A stretch of 64,000 bases of DNA. Origin: Tribonema minus (Eukaryota; Sar; Xanthophyceae; Tribonematales; Tribonemataceae). The stretch is from positions 1 through 64,000 of the forward strand of contig JAFCMP010000027.1 in assembly GCA_017506865.1 (NCBI GenBank), in the 5' to 3' direction. Positions 12,001-23,600 of the stretch are shown here, one piece after another. The notes beneath the pieces are model-generated. The model searched no databases. It was not told the DNA's origin and was given only the letters and a program-made list of their open reading frames with translations. Each line of letters starts with the position of its first letter. Position 1 is the first letter of the stretch. Both the position numbers and the translations under genes were made by a program.

Positions 12001-15000
12001 CGGGGCGCGACGGTCGGCGTGCGAGTCATCACGGACAACCCGGCGCTGTGCCTCATCGCTCAGAACCTGCTGGTCCCCGCGCCGTACATCAAGTACGAGA
12101 CCATCGACTCGCCGCTGCCGCCCGTGGTCTTCTACGTCACGGACAAGCTGCAGGTGAGAGAGCGGGTGCAGATAGTGACAATGGTGGCATGTGGTGATTG
12201 TGGTTGGCGTGGCGGCAGGGTACTTGAGCGCGGCGGCGGCTGCTGCTGCCGCTGCTGCGGCTGGCGCTGCCACCACTGCGGCACGCCCGTGCAAGGTGTT
12301 CATGCGTTTTAGGGTTTACAAACTTCAACTTCAAAAGTTGAAGTTTTTGTCATGTAGTGCGTTTACGGCCGACGAAGTGTTGACGTGCCATTTCTCAAGT
12401 GCACAAATACCCAGTGCAGACGAGAGACTCCAAGTGCCAATTTCTGCACCGGTGCCACGTTGACTGCAGCAGCTGACCTCTGCCAGACGACACCGATTTG
12501 AACACTCGCACCCCTTTGAAGTTACACCATTTCATGCCCCCCCATAGAACCCCTGTCACCTCACAGCCATCCCCCCCCCCCCCCCCCCCCTCCCCGCGCT
12601 CCGCAGACGATAGGCGCGGTGCAGTACCAGGAGGGCGACGGCGGCAGCCTGAGCGGTGCCACGGGCATACTGTGCGGAGCGGCGGGGGCGTGCCAGGCGG
12701 CGCTGATGAGCGCGATTGAGGAGACGGCGGCGGCGCTGCTGCTGGTACGTATGGAAACGATAAAAATGATCGTAGAGCTTTAGGTGACAAGGTGTGGTTA
12801 GCCACCAGTACCTTCCACCAATAACCGTGGTCGCCGCTGCAGCAGCAATTGGCCACGAGTCAAACAGTGCCACCATGTCATCAGGCGCCAAAAGACTTGT
12901 GTGTTTGCGCTTCGCATCAGGTGCTCAGCTGCCACTCTGTAACTGAGACTAGCGGCGACGGCGCTGCTGCTGGCATGTATGCTTGTGCTTCGCACCAGGT
13001 GCTCAGTTGCCATGACTGACTCTGCAGAGTGTTCATGAGCAGATTTTGAGCGTCGATTGAACGCATACTGCCGCCACACAGCAGCAGAAGGGTACGGTGG
13101 TTGATGTCTCAGGTGATGGGGAGTGTGTGCTTGCGGTCATGAGGGAACCGCTGGGGGCGTGCCAAGCGGCGTTTGCAGCTGTTGTCAGGAGGTAGGACGG
13201 CTGAGCCGCTGCCGGCACGTATGTGCATTATACGAGGACGCACCCGCATCACCCAGCAACAATTTACAGCAGCCAATTCAATGGAGAGAAGGTATTCAGA
13301 GTAGGACAGCTATCATGCTGTCGCTTTCTCAGGCCTACTGGCCTGTGGGTATAAAGGAGTTGAAAGGAGGGCTGGCCGCCAAATCTGTGTACACATGCCA
13401 CCGTGCTGGATAACAGGAAGCAGCCGTATCAGAAGGCCTGGGACAGAACAGCTGACACACACATCAGTGTTGACTTCTGCTGAGCAACTCTTGAAGTTTG
13501 CAGTGACCCATTTTCTTGGGGTCCTTGAAAACATCGCTGTATTCATGCCCATACGCAACTCAGAGGCATGACTTATGATGCTATCTCAGGCCTGTGTCCG
13601 TTACTGTAAGGGAGTTGAGAGCCACTTTTGATATGTGTATCCACGTGGGGGGGGGTTACACACTGGGGTACCCGCCTTACCAGAGCGGTTGACCACACAC
13701 AGCACAGCCACGTAGGTAGACTACATACTCTTATCTTGTTGTCTTGAAGCCGCTTTTTGAAGTCAATACCACTAAAAGCGTCCGTTGTGAACATACTTGA
13801 GCCCGCGTGCTGAACCTCCTATTGTATATACCCAAGTGCACCCCATCAAAGCATATTCCGCAAAACCATGTCAAGTCCGCCTTAGGAGCGCGATGCATAT
13901 CACACTTGGGTCAGCTTAGTGTCAGGGTTAGGGTTAGTCGAAGCAGCGCCTCTGTTCTGACGAGCTGACCCTCCGCGCTCGCTGACATGTATTACAGGAA
14001 CACGAGGGAGTGGTGCCACTGCCCGCGTCAGTGCTCCGCAAGGGAGCTAAGACAGCGCTGCTCTTCAACGCCAGGTGAGTTGATCGCTGTGAGGGGGTAA
14101 TCTTGGAACAGCAACGTTATCGGGGCCTCGGCGAAGGTGGGGTTCACATTACCCATGGAACAACGCTTGCTGTGGGGGCATAGGCTTGAAAGTCATGATT
14201 TTCGGGGCTACGGCGAAGATTGGGGTTACATCAGATGTGGGACAGCACCCAGCAGCAGCGGGGGCCAGGCTTCAAAGTTGAGGTTAACGGGGCAGCGAGA
14301 TTAGGATTCAGCTGTGGGACAGCGCTCAGTAGTGGGGGGTCAGGCTTCAATAATGAGGTTATCGGGGCTAGGGCTGGGGTTTGGGGCAGGGTTAGGGTGG
14401 TCACCACGGTACTGCGCTGGCAGTGGGGGGACAGGCTCAAAAGTTTATGTTACTGGGCCTCAATTGCTCATGTGGAAAGCGTGCAAGCTCCAGGCTCCTT
14501 CCTGCGTGTGTTTGCACATCCAAATCCCCACCATTCCTGCGGTCAGCGTTGGCAGCACAGACGCCAGCGTCTGTGGCCTTGTCTGCTTCGTCCGCTTTGA
14601 GACAGTTCGCTGAACAGAGTTAATCACGGGGCCAATAAAGACACGCCAGCTGTGCGGAAGCACACAGTAGCCACCCGCTGCCGACAGCGCATGTCGGTAG
14701 CACGGCATCAGTGCTCAAATGTACTGCCGCTGCCTCGCAGTGCATGCAATTACACGACATCAGCGATCATTCGACTCAAAACATCACAGACCAGTTATAT
14801 GCTGGTCGAACGTCCATTCCCGAGTAGGTCAGCCGCTCACCACAGGGCGCCGGGGGCAGCTGCCACACTTGCTGTGAGACGTTCAGTGTTAGGGTTAGGG
14901 TTGGGTGTGCAGGCACATGTGATGGCCTGGTAGCAACGCCGTACTTCTACCGCGTTGCCTCATGCAACGCCAGTAAGTAAATCCTCACGTAATCATTCCA

Positions 15001-16838
15001 GATCCTCACAGGCGTGCACAGCACGCCTCAGCCGCAACGCCTCCACACCCGCTGCGAAGGCAGCAGCAGCAGCAGCAGCAGTGCAACTATCTCACTCCCC
15101 CCTTCCCCCCCTCCCCTCTCCCCCTTTCAGCACGGCTCAGCTAGGCGAGGCCAAGTCTGCAGGCGCACTGTACTGTGCACACGGCTCAGTCCTGTGCCCT
15201 GACAAGGGGGTGTCGGCCATGTGGGGGGGCGCCGTCGTCCCCCCTGCCAGTGCGGGGCCCGCGCAGGTCAGGAACTTCAGTTTTGCATAACTTCAACTCT
15301 CAGCCACTGCCGCCATGCGTCAGTTCAAACAACTTCATTCCACCTTCAAGTCTTGAGCCCCCCGCCGTGCGTCAGCTGAACAAGTTCATGTCTAGAATTA
15401 TTGAAACCTTGATGCCTATGAATAAGTCAACATTTACAGAGCGATGAGAGAAAGCAACGGTTCTACTTGCCGATGCTGTCAAGGTTCTTGCGGCTAAAAC
15501 CGCTGCAGTGTCAGCTGCTAAGAACACGTCTTTTTATTTGGCACCGCTTCTCTCTTCTGCATGCTGACCTATGCGCCGTTGCTCATATTTGCCGCTGTGT
15601 CTCCTGCAGAGCCAGTTGTCGGTGGTGGCGGAGGGTCTTTACATGATGTGATGATTAACAACGTTTGTTGTGCATGCGTACAGGAACTCAATAGTTTTTC
15701 TTGGGCTCGCGGCTCCCGCCAGACCATAATATCTTTTCATCTGGTGCCGCTTTCTGCATACTGACCTGTGCGCCGTTGCTCACATTTCACATTCGCTGTT
15801 GCGTCTACTGCAGAGCCGGTTGTCGGTGGTGGTGGAGGGTCTCGCAACGGTGACAATGCCCACTGACAACCTTGCCAACGCGCCCACGAAGGCGTTCTTC
15901 CTGGGGTCCAAGGCATCGGGAGAGCTGTCCCAGGACCAGATCAAGGAGGTCAGGCACCCGAATCAATTCATGAATGGATTGATTTAATATTTGTGAATTA
16001 ATGCACTCGATTCACAGTCGCTTGTTCATACGCGTGGACGCATCAGATCGAGGCAGACAGGTGCATGGCACAATGCGACAGCAGACCCCGTTGGTCGTAA
16101 CGCGTAGCTCTCCTTTTGCTGTTGAGGGGTTGCACCCAGTGCTCTCATCAATTGCTCATGCACGTGATCTAGAGATGCACAAGAGTCGCAAGTGTGCAGA
16201 CAAGATGTGTGTTGGCATTTATGCAGAGAGAGAGGGGTAATGCGCAGTGCATGTATTTCCCTCCCTTTTGATGCTGAGCTACCGTCCGTCCTCCAACTGC
16301 AGAGGGGGGTACTGCGCAGCGCATATATTCCCCTGCATTGCGATGCTAAGTCGCTGTCTAACCCTCCAAACATGCAGGAGCTCGAGGCGCTGAGCGTAGA
16401 GGCAGGCGCATTTTCATTTCTTACCCATTGCTTCAATGCCGTACATTTTCCTTTGTTTCACTTCACGTACATGTTCATGTACTTCCCCTTGAAATTGTGT
16501 GTGAGTGTGTGTACACCTTGCGCGGAGGGAGAACACTGTGCACGTACTTCCCTCCCTTAAGATGCTAAGCCACTGTCTATCCTTTGCGTGCAGGAGCTCC
16601 AGGCGCTGAGTGTTGAAACGGTATATTTGGCCAGTTGCAGAGGGGGGTCATGCGCGGTGCATGCATTTCCCTTCCTTGTGATGCTAAACCACTGTCAATC
16701 CCCTTCAACGTGCAGGAGCTCGAGGCGCTGAGCGTAGAGGCGGACGCCGCCGCGCGCTTCCTCGAAGCCGTCGCGGCCTCCAAGATGTTCGTCACGGCCG
16801 TCCCGTCCGTCAAGGCAGCGCTCGACAAGCTCGCATAG
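9031..16838 (+). CDS. Conserved-looking protein of uncertain family, weakly ATP-PEPCK-like
   Basis: Ten exons close in phase to 374 residues: 9031-9116, 9795-9918, 10263-10313, 11057-11142, 11985-12153, 12607-12744, 13998-14074, 15131-15266, 15814-15948 and 16716-16838 (TAG). All donors begin GT and all acceptors end AG. The protein has LNWALNRANVVPRADAFHNP near residue 30 and GVRVITDNPALCLIAQNLL near 125, the latter vaguely like the N-terminal domain of ATP-type PEP carboxykinase. There is no P-loop (no GxxGxGKT) and the length is short, so it would not be an active PEPCK. No signal peptide or membrane segment is seen. I do not recognise the family with confidence and assign no function. Introns 1, 3, 4, 6, 8 and 9 contain diverged copies of the neighbouring exon edges. 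Confidence 0.75.
9615..9690 (+). repeat. Possible acceptor-edge echo, exon 2 of the 9031 gene
   Basis: CAG plus 'TCGGCCTTGAACCGCGC' and following bases resemble the real exon start at 9795 (CAG, then CTTGAACTGGGCCCTGAACC). It is strongly diverged and lies 180 bases upstream. Confidence 0.45.
10605..11056 (+). repeat. Five-fold array of decoy acceptors before exon 4 of the 9031 gene
   Basis: The junction 'GCAG, then CTGCCCTTTGAG' of the real exon (11057) is preceded by five diverged copies whose exon-like starts are at 10630, 10700, 10767, 10869 and 10936. Each carries the upstream CTGTTGTCACGCGGTCTGC-like intron end and then diverges into TCCATAACTTCA instead of AAGTACGAC. Two spacers contain an AATCARAAGATCGTAGAGCT word. 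Confidence 0.9.
11474..11984 (+). repeat. Two acceptor-edge echoes before exon 5 of the 9031 gene
   Basis: About 210-base units end in AACAG, then ATCCRTAGGGT. Exon-like starts are at 11561 and 11767, with the real exon at 11985. The echoes keep about 30 bases of exon (to GGGGCGCGACGGT) and then leave homology. Confidence 0.9.
12750..12830 (+). repeat. Dispersed repeat (GATCGTAGAGCTTTAGGTG family)
   Basis: Shares AGAGCTTTAGGTGACAAG and about 40 further bases (GGTTAGCC...CTTCCACCAATAACCG) with the minus-strand copy at 21345-21432. The head of the motif also occurs near 10797, 10970 and 39075. Confidence 0.7.
12950..13215 (+). repeat. Two donor-edge echoes after exon 6 of the 9031 gene
   Basis: Copies of the exon end GGCGCTGCTGCTG with donor context lie at about 12953-12972 and 13150-13213; the second also keeps GGGGGCGTGCCA from inside the exon. 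In both the donor GT has become GC (GCATGT, GCACGT versus the real GTACGT). Confidence 0.75.
14885..14905 (+). repeat. Interstitial telomere-like repeat (TTAGGG)
   Basis: GTTAGGGTTAGGGTT. Comparable short runs occur at 13925, 18290-18340, 28214, 43412, 44238 and 44876-44912, with CCCTAA-type runs at 50322, 51152 and 53568. Confidence 0.85.
15540..15650 (+). repeat. Acceptor-edge echo, exon 9 of the 9031 gene
   Basis: Intron end and exon start are copied 204 bases upstream. The exon-like start is at 15610 (AGCCAGTTGTCGGTGG); the real exon starts at 15814 (AGCCGGTTGTCGGTGG). Confidence 0.85.
16230..16715 (+). repeat. Acceptor-edge echoes, exon 10 of the 9031 gene
   Basis: GTGCAG followed by GAGCTCGAGGCGCTGAGC occurs at 16378 and, diverged, at 16594, before the real exon at 16716. 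A further intron-only copy ends near 16302. Unit content also includes a repeated GAGGGGGGTMMTGCGCRGYGCAT block. Confidence 0.9.
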
Positions 16839-17677
16839 ACGCGCGCGACGCGCAGCAAACGACAAAACAAGCGCGCGCCAGGCGCTAGCGACCCCATAAT
16901 TTGTCATACAGAAAACAGAAGCGGCGGCGGCGGTGGCGACGGCGGCAGCGGAAGGCGCCGCGCCAGTTGAAACAGCGAGCGGACACGGGCGCGGCGGGCT
17001 GCATGTTGTGTCGCGTCACGGCGTTTTAGGATGCACAGCGGCGGCGTGCGCGCCGGGCGCGTCAACTTCACCTTGAAGTTGTATTTCCAGGGTACCCACC
17101 CCTCCCTCACCGCACTCAGCAGGGTCTTTCGTGCGCTCTGGTGTAGCTTGCAGATACATGACTCAGGGCGGGGACGCGTACGCCCCTGTGTGCGGCGCGC
17201 ACGCGTATGCGAGCACCGAATGTCAGTGACGGCATGAATGAAGGTGGTTTTTGGTCTGCCGCTTGTGGTATGCGCGCCTGTTTGTTGGTTTCCGTGCGCT
17301 GCGCGTGAATGACGCTGCCCTGGTGATTTATTTGGTGTGGTTCAGCAGTGTGCTCGCCACGTTGCGCATTGTAGCCCTGAGTAAGAGCTGTGACGCGGTC
17401 CGTACGCACCTGCAGGCACCTTACAAGGGGCTATAGCAGTCAGCTCATGACAACTGGCTTGCTGTTGGAGCTCATGTGCAGTCGTCTCCAATGTATGTGT
17501 ACCATGTGTGTCGATTCCTCAATGCGACACGTGAGACACGGCAGCGCCGCACAGTCCGAACGACAAACATAATTTTGGAGTACCTGAGTTTTTTGAAATG
17601 TTATACTTCGAAGTACCTGAAACCATCAATTCACTCACGAACAATGAATTCATTGCAGCGGTAAATATGTGTCGTGG
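16839..17677. other. Convergent intergenic region, no gene seen
   Basis: Lies between the 3' ends of the 9031 gene and the PKD2-like gene. It has short open frames with no recognisable protein and one TATACTTCGAAGTA-like palindrome near 17606. It probably holds two 3' UTRs. Confidence 0.5.
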
Positions 17678-20600
17678 TCATTTGTGTGAGCTGTCGTCCA
17701 AGTTCATCACTGGCACGTCCTCCACGGCGCTCTCCGACAGCTGCGGCAGCAGCCGCTTGGCCCCCCTCCCTCCCACTTCCTCCTGCACCGCCGAAATATC
17801 CACGTGAACGTCCAAAGCCGAACCCGCCGCCTGTGTCACTGCCTCCGGAGCGAACGACACTGCCGCCGCCACTGCTGCTGCCGGCGCGCCGCCTGCTGCT
17901 GCGCCGCCTGCTGCTGCAGCTGCGGCGGCGCTGGCACTGGAGGAGTTGGTGGTGGTGTCGGCGTGGCTGTGAAGCGGCGGGTAGAGCTGGTTGATGGCGC
18001 GCGTGCGCACCAGGACCTTGGTGAGGGCGCGTCCGAGGTCCGCCTGCGAGAGCTCCATGTGGTAGAGCTGCGGCGCGGCGGGGCGAGTACGGATTACGTA
18101 GGGTCGCATGAGTATCTATTTGGCCACACAGGTATGTACAGCGTATTTGGGCCGTATTTGGCAACCAGTAATGCATATTGAGCGCGTGCGCACGAAGACC
18201 TTGGTGAGGGCGCGGCCAAGATCCGCTTGGGAGAGCTCCATGTGGTAGAGCTGCAGCGCGGCGGGGCGAATGCGGATGACTAAGGTGTAGGGTTAGGGTT
18301 AGGCTTTAGGGTGAGGGGTTCGGTTAGGGTTAGGGTCGTACGCGGGCAACTGATTGCATCCCTGCGCAATGGCTGCCAGCCTTAAAGGGACCATGGCCAT
18401 CTCATGCTTTCTGCAAGTGAGCCGTGATCAAAACCAACGCACTTGAAGTTCAGCTGCTTCAAGCTGAAACCTTTTACTCTGTATGCACTGCCATTTATTT
18501 GAAGTACAGATACGTAGGGGAGGACCCCGAGATGCCATTTGGCGGCGGCGGCGTTTGAGTGGTTGTCGTTGCGACACTTTCAGACTGTCATACGACATGT
18601 AGATTCCTTACAGCTAGATGCCAATCATCTGGGCTTTTTCGCGCCCTGAGCGAGAATCAATAAAAAGTACAGATACTGAAGTATGTCAGCATCTGATGCG
18701 TGCCTGTGATACGGCAATCAGCTTCCAAGAAACCTCAACCGTTTTGCTCTGTCTGGAAATCAGCCGCGAGGTCAAGATCATTTGAGTACAACTTCACGCT
18801 GAAGCATGTGTTGAAGTTGGCACAGGTATCTCGTTCTAAACCAGAAGCAATACCTACCTGTGACTTGACGGCTGCTAGCCCTTCTTCGCCAAGAACTGAG
18901 AGGGCTGGATCAGCTCGGCGGGGCCCCTCGCCTCTCTCCTCAGCTGCCCTGCGTGCCTGCTTGGCCAGCTGTACACGCTCCTGCGAGCAGAGGAGTTGAA
19001 GTGACAGTGCTGCTTAAGGCTAGGGCTAGGGTTGTGGGCAGTAGATGTTAGATTTTGTGCGTGGATGAGCTGAAGCGATGCTGCAGCTTAGGGTCGGGCT
19101 AAGCGTCAGTGCACACGCACGCGCATGTGAGCATGAACGCTTGCGTTTGCTGCGCCCTTGCACTTTTTGACATCATGTGTGTGTGTTGACTGCTGCGCCA
19201 CCTTGAGCTGTTGCACAGCATTGCTGGCTTGCACTAATAGCATCACCTCAGCCGTCGTGATAAAAATCCGGGAAGGTAGCGTCAGGCTTGGGGCATGGCT
19301 GCAGTTGTACTTTTCATTAATTCTCGCTCAGGGCGCGAAAAAGACCAGATGAATGGCATCTGACTTGAAGCTTGCTGCAGTTATACTACTTGCTCAGGTT
19401 GAGAGTCCATGCATTGATTGTCCATATGCAGACCAGGCATTGGTCGTGGTCGCTTTGAAATGCATTTGCTTGTGCGTTGTACACGCACAGTCAGTACATG
19501 CCTCGCTCAGGTGTACAGCATACTCCGTTTGCATGCGCGCGCTTAGCGCTTCCATCACTTCAACAGCCTGCGCGTCTGCTTCGCATACCGTTGTACACCC
19601 AACTTCAATTTGAAGAATGTCACTTCAACATGCAAGTGGCTTCAAGTCATCAGAGACATCAGAGATACGCGCACCTGTTTCTTCTTCTCGCGCTCATCCC
19701 GAGCAGCTTGTCGCGCCTCCGGGTCCTCCGAGATGTTCTGCAGTTGTAATTGAAGTTGAAGTCGCAATGGCAGTCGCATATGTCACGACCACGGTCATTA
19801 GCAGCAGCAAAAAGGCCGCAAGGGCCTGAAACCGTGCAACGAAAGCAGTAGTCTCAAAAATGGTTTCATGCCTTGGGAGGGTTCGGAGTTGTTTACTGTG
19901 ACGTAGCTTGCACCACCTGTGTACGCGCTGGAGCACACTTTTCTCTGAAGTTCTGCCAAACCGACTTGAACTTTGACATTGAAGTTTGCGTTTGTGCCAA
20001 TGCCCTGTTGTCTCAATCCCGGTCATGTGCACCACGTGGTTATCCCGGTCTTATGCAGCGTACCCCTGGTCTTGCATGCACGCCCACACCTCACAGAGGG
20101 CACGAAGGGTCTTGTACCAAAACATGAGATGGGGGAGTAAACATAAGATGGGGGGGGTAGAGAGGGGGGTTGTCCCCCCATGATCTACGGTAAATGAGTC
20201 AAGGGTAAGTGAGTACTGTTGAAGTGCACACTTATCTGACAAGTGCTGAAAACACCTACACCCAATGTCACATAAGTCTCCATAGGTCCTGTCCCGATAC
20301 AAGAGCACGAGAGCGCTTCAAATGAAGGAGTGCCTTCACTCACCTCTTCCAGGTAGCGTACAAACTTGTTGGCGGCGAACACGAGCCGCTTGAGGTCCTT
20401 GGCCATGGGGTCCAGATGACCTGTAATGATAGAAGCACCCTCACTTGTTAAAACGAGTGGTATGGTGCATGGCAGTGCTCAGAAGCACGCTCACCATGAA
20501 AACTAGGGGTGGTATGTGTGTGCATGGCAGGGTGCTGCTGAGAGGTTCACATGGAGCCATCAACCATGGCGAACGACCTAAGCACAACGTGTGAACAGCT

Positions 20601-23600
20601 TTGCAGGCGCCTTGGGGTGGACAGAAGTTGTTGCTATGCTAGTGACGTTGACCCAGCTTCGATATGACTTCAACAGCCGAACACAAACTTCAAGCCCTGA
20701 CTCACTGTTCAGATGCCACCATTCCCCTCCCTACCCCCCCCCACAAGCTTCAATTGTGACTTGACAGGCAAGCACAAACTTCAAGCCGTGACTCACCATC
20801 GAGGTGCCCCAGCGCTTCACGCACTGTCTCGTACGCCTTGTCGACGGTCGCGAGGAACATGGACACCACCACGAAGAACATGAGGAAGATGAAGCTGAGG
20901 AACAGCAGCGTGCCAATTACAGGCCGTGCGTCACGCAGCTTATCGACGTCAAAATTGCCCAGCACCTGTAGGGGTGGGGGGGGGGGGGGCGGGCGGCAGG
21001 GGGTTGGCGCGGATGTTGCAGAAAGAGTAAGATGTGCAGGGTATGCTATGTGATACGAGCATACATGCCAGCAAGCGGGCAGATGCTGGACGGGCGGACC
21101 GCACCGCACATACTGGCATCAGATCTCTGCTACCGCGGTCTTATAAAATTAATGTGTTACTTCAAGTAGATGGTATCATTTTAGGTACCAGTGTATTCCA
21201 GTCCACTTCCAAGACTCTACTTGCCATGCTCAGTTTCCTGTGTTGTGCTAGCACGATGACCGAGCCATGAGCGGCGTGGACTGTGAATGGCAACAAGGCG
21301 GGTGTGTATTTAAATTAAAGCAGTCGTCGGCTGCGCCATCAAGCTGGTGTACGGTCATTGATGGAAGGCACTTGCGGCCAACCATCACTTGTCACCTAAA
21401 GCTCTATGATCTTTTGGTTCATTTTCATTCATGGTCGTGAGGGCTTCCGCATGCCACACAACTCACAAACGGCCCTGACCGACTCCAGCCGGCAGCAAGG
21501 CTTAACTTCTTTGTAACCTTTGCTGCTGAGCAAGGCCACCAAACTTGGTGCGAGGGCGAAGGCCTGGTACCCCCCTCCTCACGCGCGTGCGCGCACACTC
21601 ACAAAGCATCACAATCAGGCTTGCACTGAACATGCACCCGCTCTGCGCGCAAGTTACTGCGACTGCGTCATTCACCACAAACAATGCGCAACTATCATCA
21701 CCCCCCCCCCCGCACCAGTATTGCCAAGAGGAAGAAGGGCTGAAGCGCTCTGGAAACTTCAATATCAGAGGCAGCTCACGGACCGCAGGTCTGCACATAC
21801 ATGAGCCGCCGCGCACGCGCCGCAGCGCGTCCGTTCTCACCGATTCAAACAGTGACAACAGGGACTCGGTCACGTTCCGGTACTCCTCAAAGTAGGCGCC
21901 AAAGGCGAGTGTGAAGGCCAGGCCGTAGCCAACGCACACAATGACGATGATGGCGGTGAGCACCACCATCTCGGCGTAGGCGACGGCCAGCGTGTCCGTG
22001 AACTGCGCCAGGCGCTTGTTGGTGTGCGTGTACTTGAAGACCTGCGCGGCAGCGCTCAGCGACACGTGAACTAAACTCGAGATCGGAGGATCACTTCTGC
22101 ATGCCGAAATGTCATCACGGGCAAAGCCATGACAAGGGCAACAACAGTCCTGATCAATGTGCAGTGAGAGGTTACTCAAAGGTGTGGTTTCGTGAATTGC
22201 ACCAGGCGCTTGTTGGCGTGCGTGTATTTGAAGACCTGCGCGGCAGCGCTCGGCAGCGAGGCGGCACATGAACTTCAATTGTGAGGTTGGATAATGGCCT
22301 TTGCATTCAGCACTGTCAGCATGCGCAAAGCCATGACACGGGGCAACAGCCTTGCTCACTGTGCAATGACAGTTGACTTACAGGTGAGGGTCAGAGGAAG
22401 GCGCGTAATGTGACACGCGCATTGCCCAGACAGCACGGCGCGACAGAGCACGCATGCATCGGAAGCTCTAGACCTTAGCTTGAGTCTTGTGAAACAGGTC
22501 GCTAAATGCCAACTCCGTAGTGCCATGGTACATGTGTTTGAAATGTGCAATGTACCCTCGATATCGAAACAGAAGTATGCTGAGGAGCAAGCATGGAGTG
22601 AAAAGCAGCATTCTCCACACAGCTGCACTCACTGAGCGCCCGCCACTTTCCAAAGCGACTCTTTGATTTACTTCTATAAGTATTGAGGCACATCACAATA
22701 GCAGGAGATGTGAGCACTGCTGCAGGTGCCATACGCAGAACACTGGCCGCAATGAGCCACATAAAAATTGACGAGAGTGGCATCCACAACATGCAGATCA
22801 GATGGGTGCCAGGCCGCTTGGCCCAGCGAAGCCGAGAGGTGAGCGCAATGGCAGCAATGGCTGCTGTATGCAGATACCATTGGCACCGACACATTCATGC
22901 GCAGCTCTAGTAGCCGTTTTTACGACTACTATCGTCCACACAAGAGCACGTGTGCAAGAAAACTTGGGCACTGGCGTGTGCATTTGGAGCCCCAGTTTTG
23001 ATTTTCATGATTAGCATCGTCCACACAGGGCAGGGGACGCACCTTGATGAAACACAGCACGCCGTTGAACGCGTTCACGGAGTCCGTGTACATGTTGAGG
23101 TCGGCAATCCTGCAGTTGAGCAATGCAACAGCACCAGACAGACATGCGATCAGGCGAGGCAGTCAAATTCTGAGGGGGTGACCAGCAGTGCGTATTGGCA
23201 GCATCACGAGCCTGAGGCATGCAGATGTATCAGCAGGCCCCATCTGGTTTTGCCTATTCACCAATTGCGACTAGCCGAATGACCGGTGGCGCGAGGTGTG
23301 CGCCCTGAGCACTGATGACAGCTGTGGCGACAGGACTGCTGTAGGGCGAGGATGGCAGGAGCAGAGTGCAGGGTCAGGAACTAATACCGCCGTTGCGATC
23401 ATTGCCGCAGAAAAAAAGGCCAGTAAGCGAGACACAGGGCCACCAAGACGGGTCAGTATAGTAAAATTATGAGGCCACCATGGACAGTGAAGTTAGCATG
23501 CTTGAAGCGCCAGTTGCTGGTTGCAGTGGGTCAAATCCCACGCGGCAGCCTTTCTTAACCCCTGATGGGTCGCCGCGCTCCTCAAGAAATGGCCGCGTAC

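Noticed and set aside
23520-23560. A tRNA-like T arm (GTGGG TCAAAT CCCAC)
   Set aside because: The loop is one base short, and no matching acceptor or anticodon stem is found upstream.
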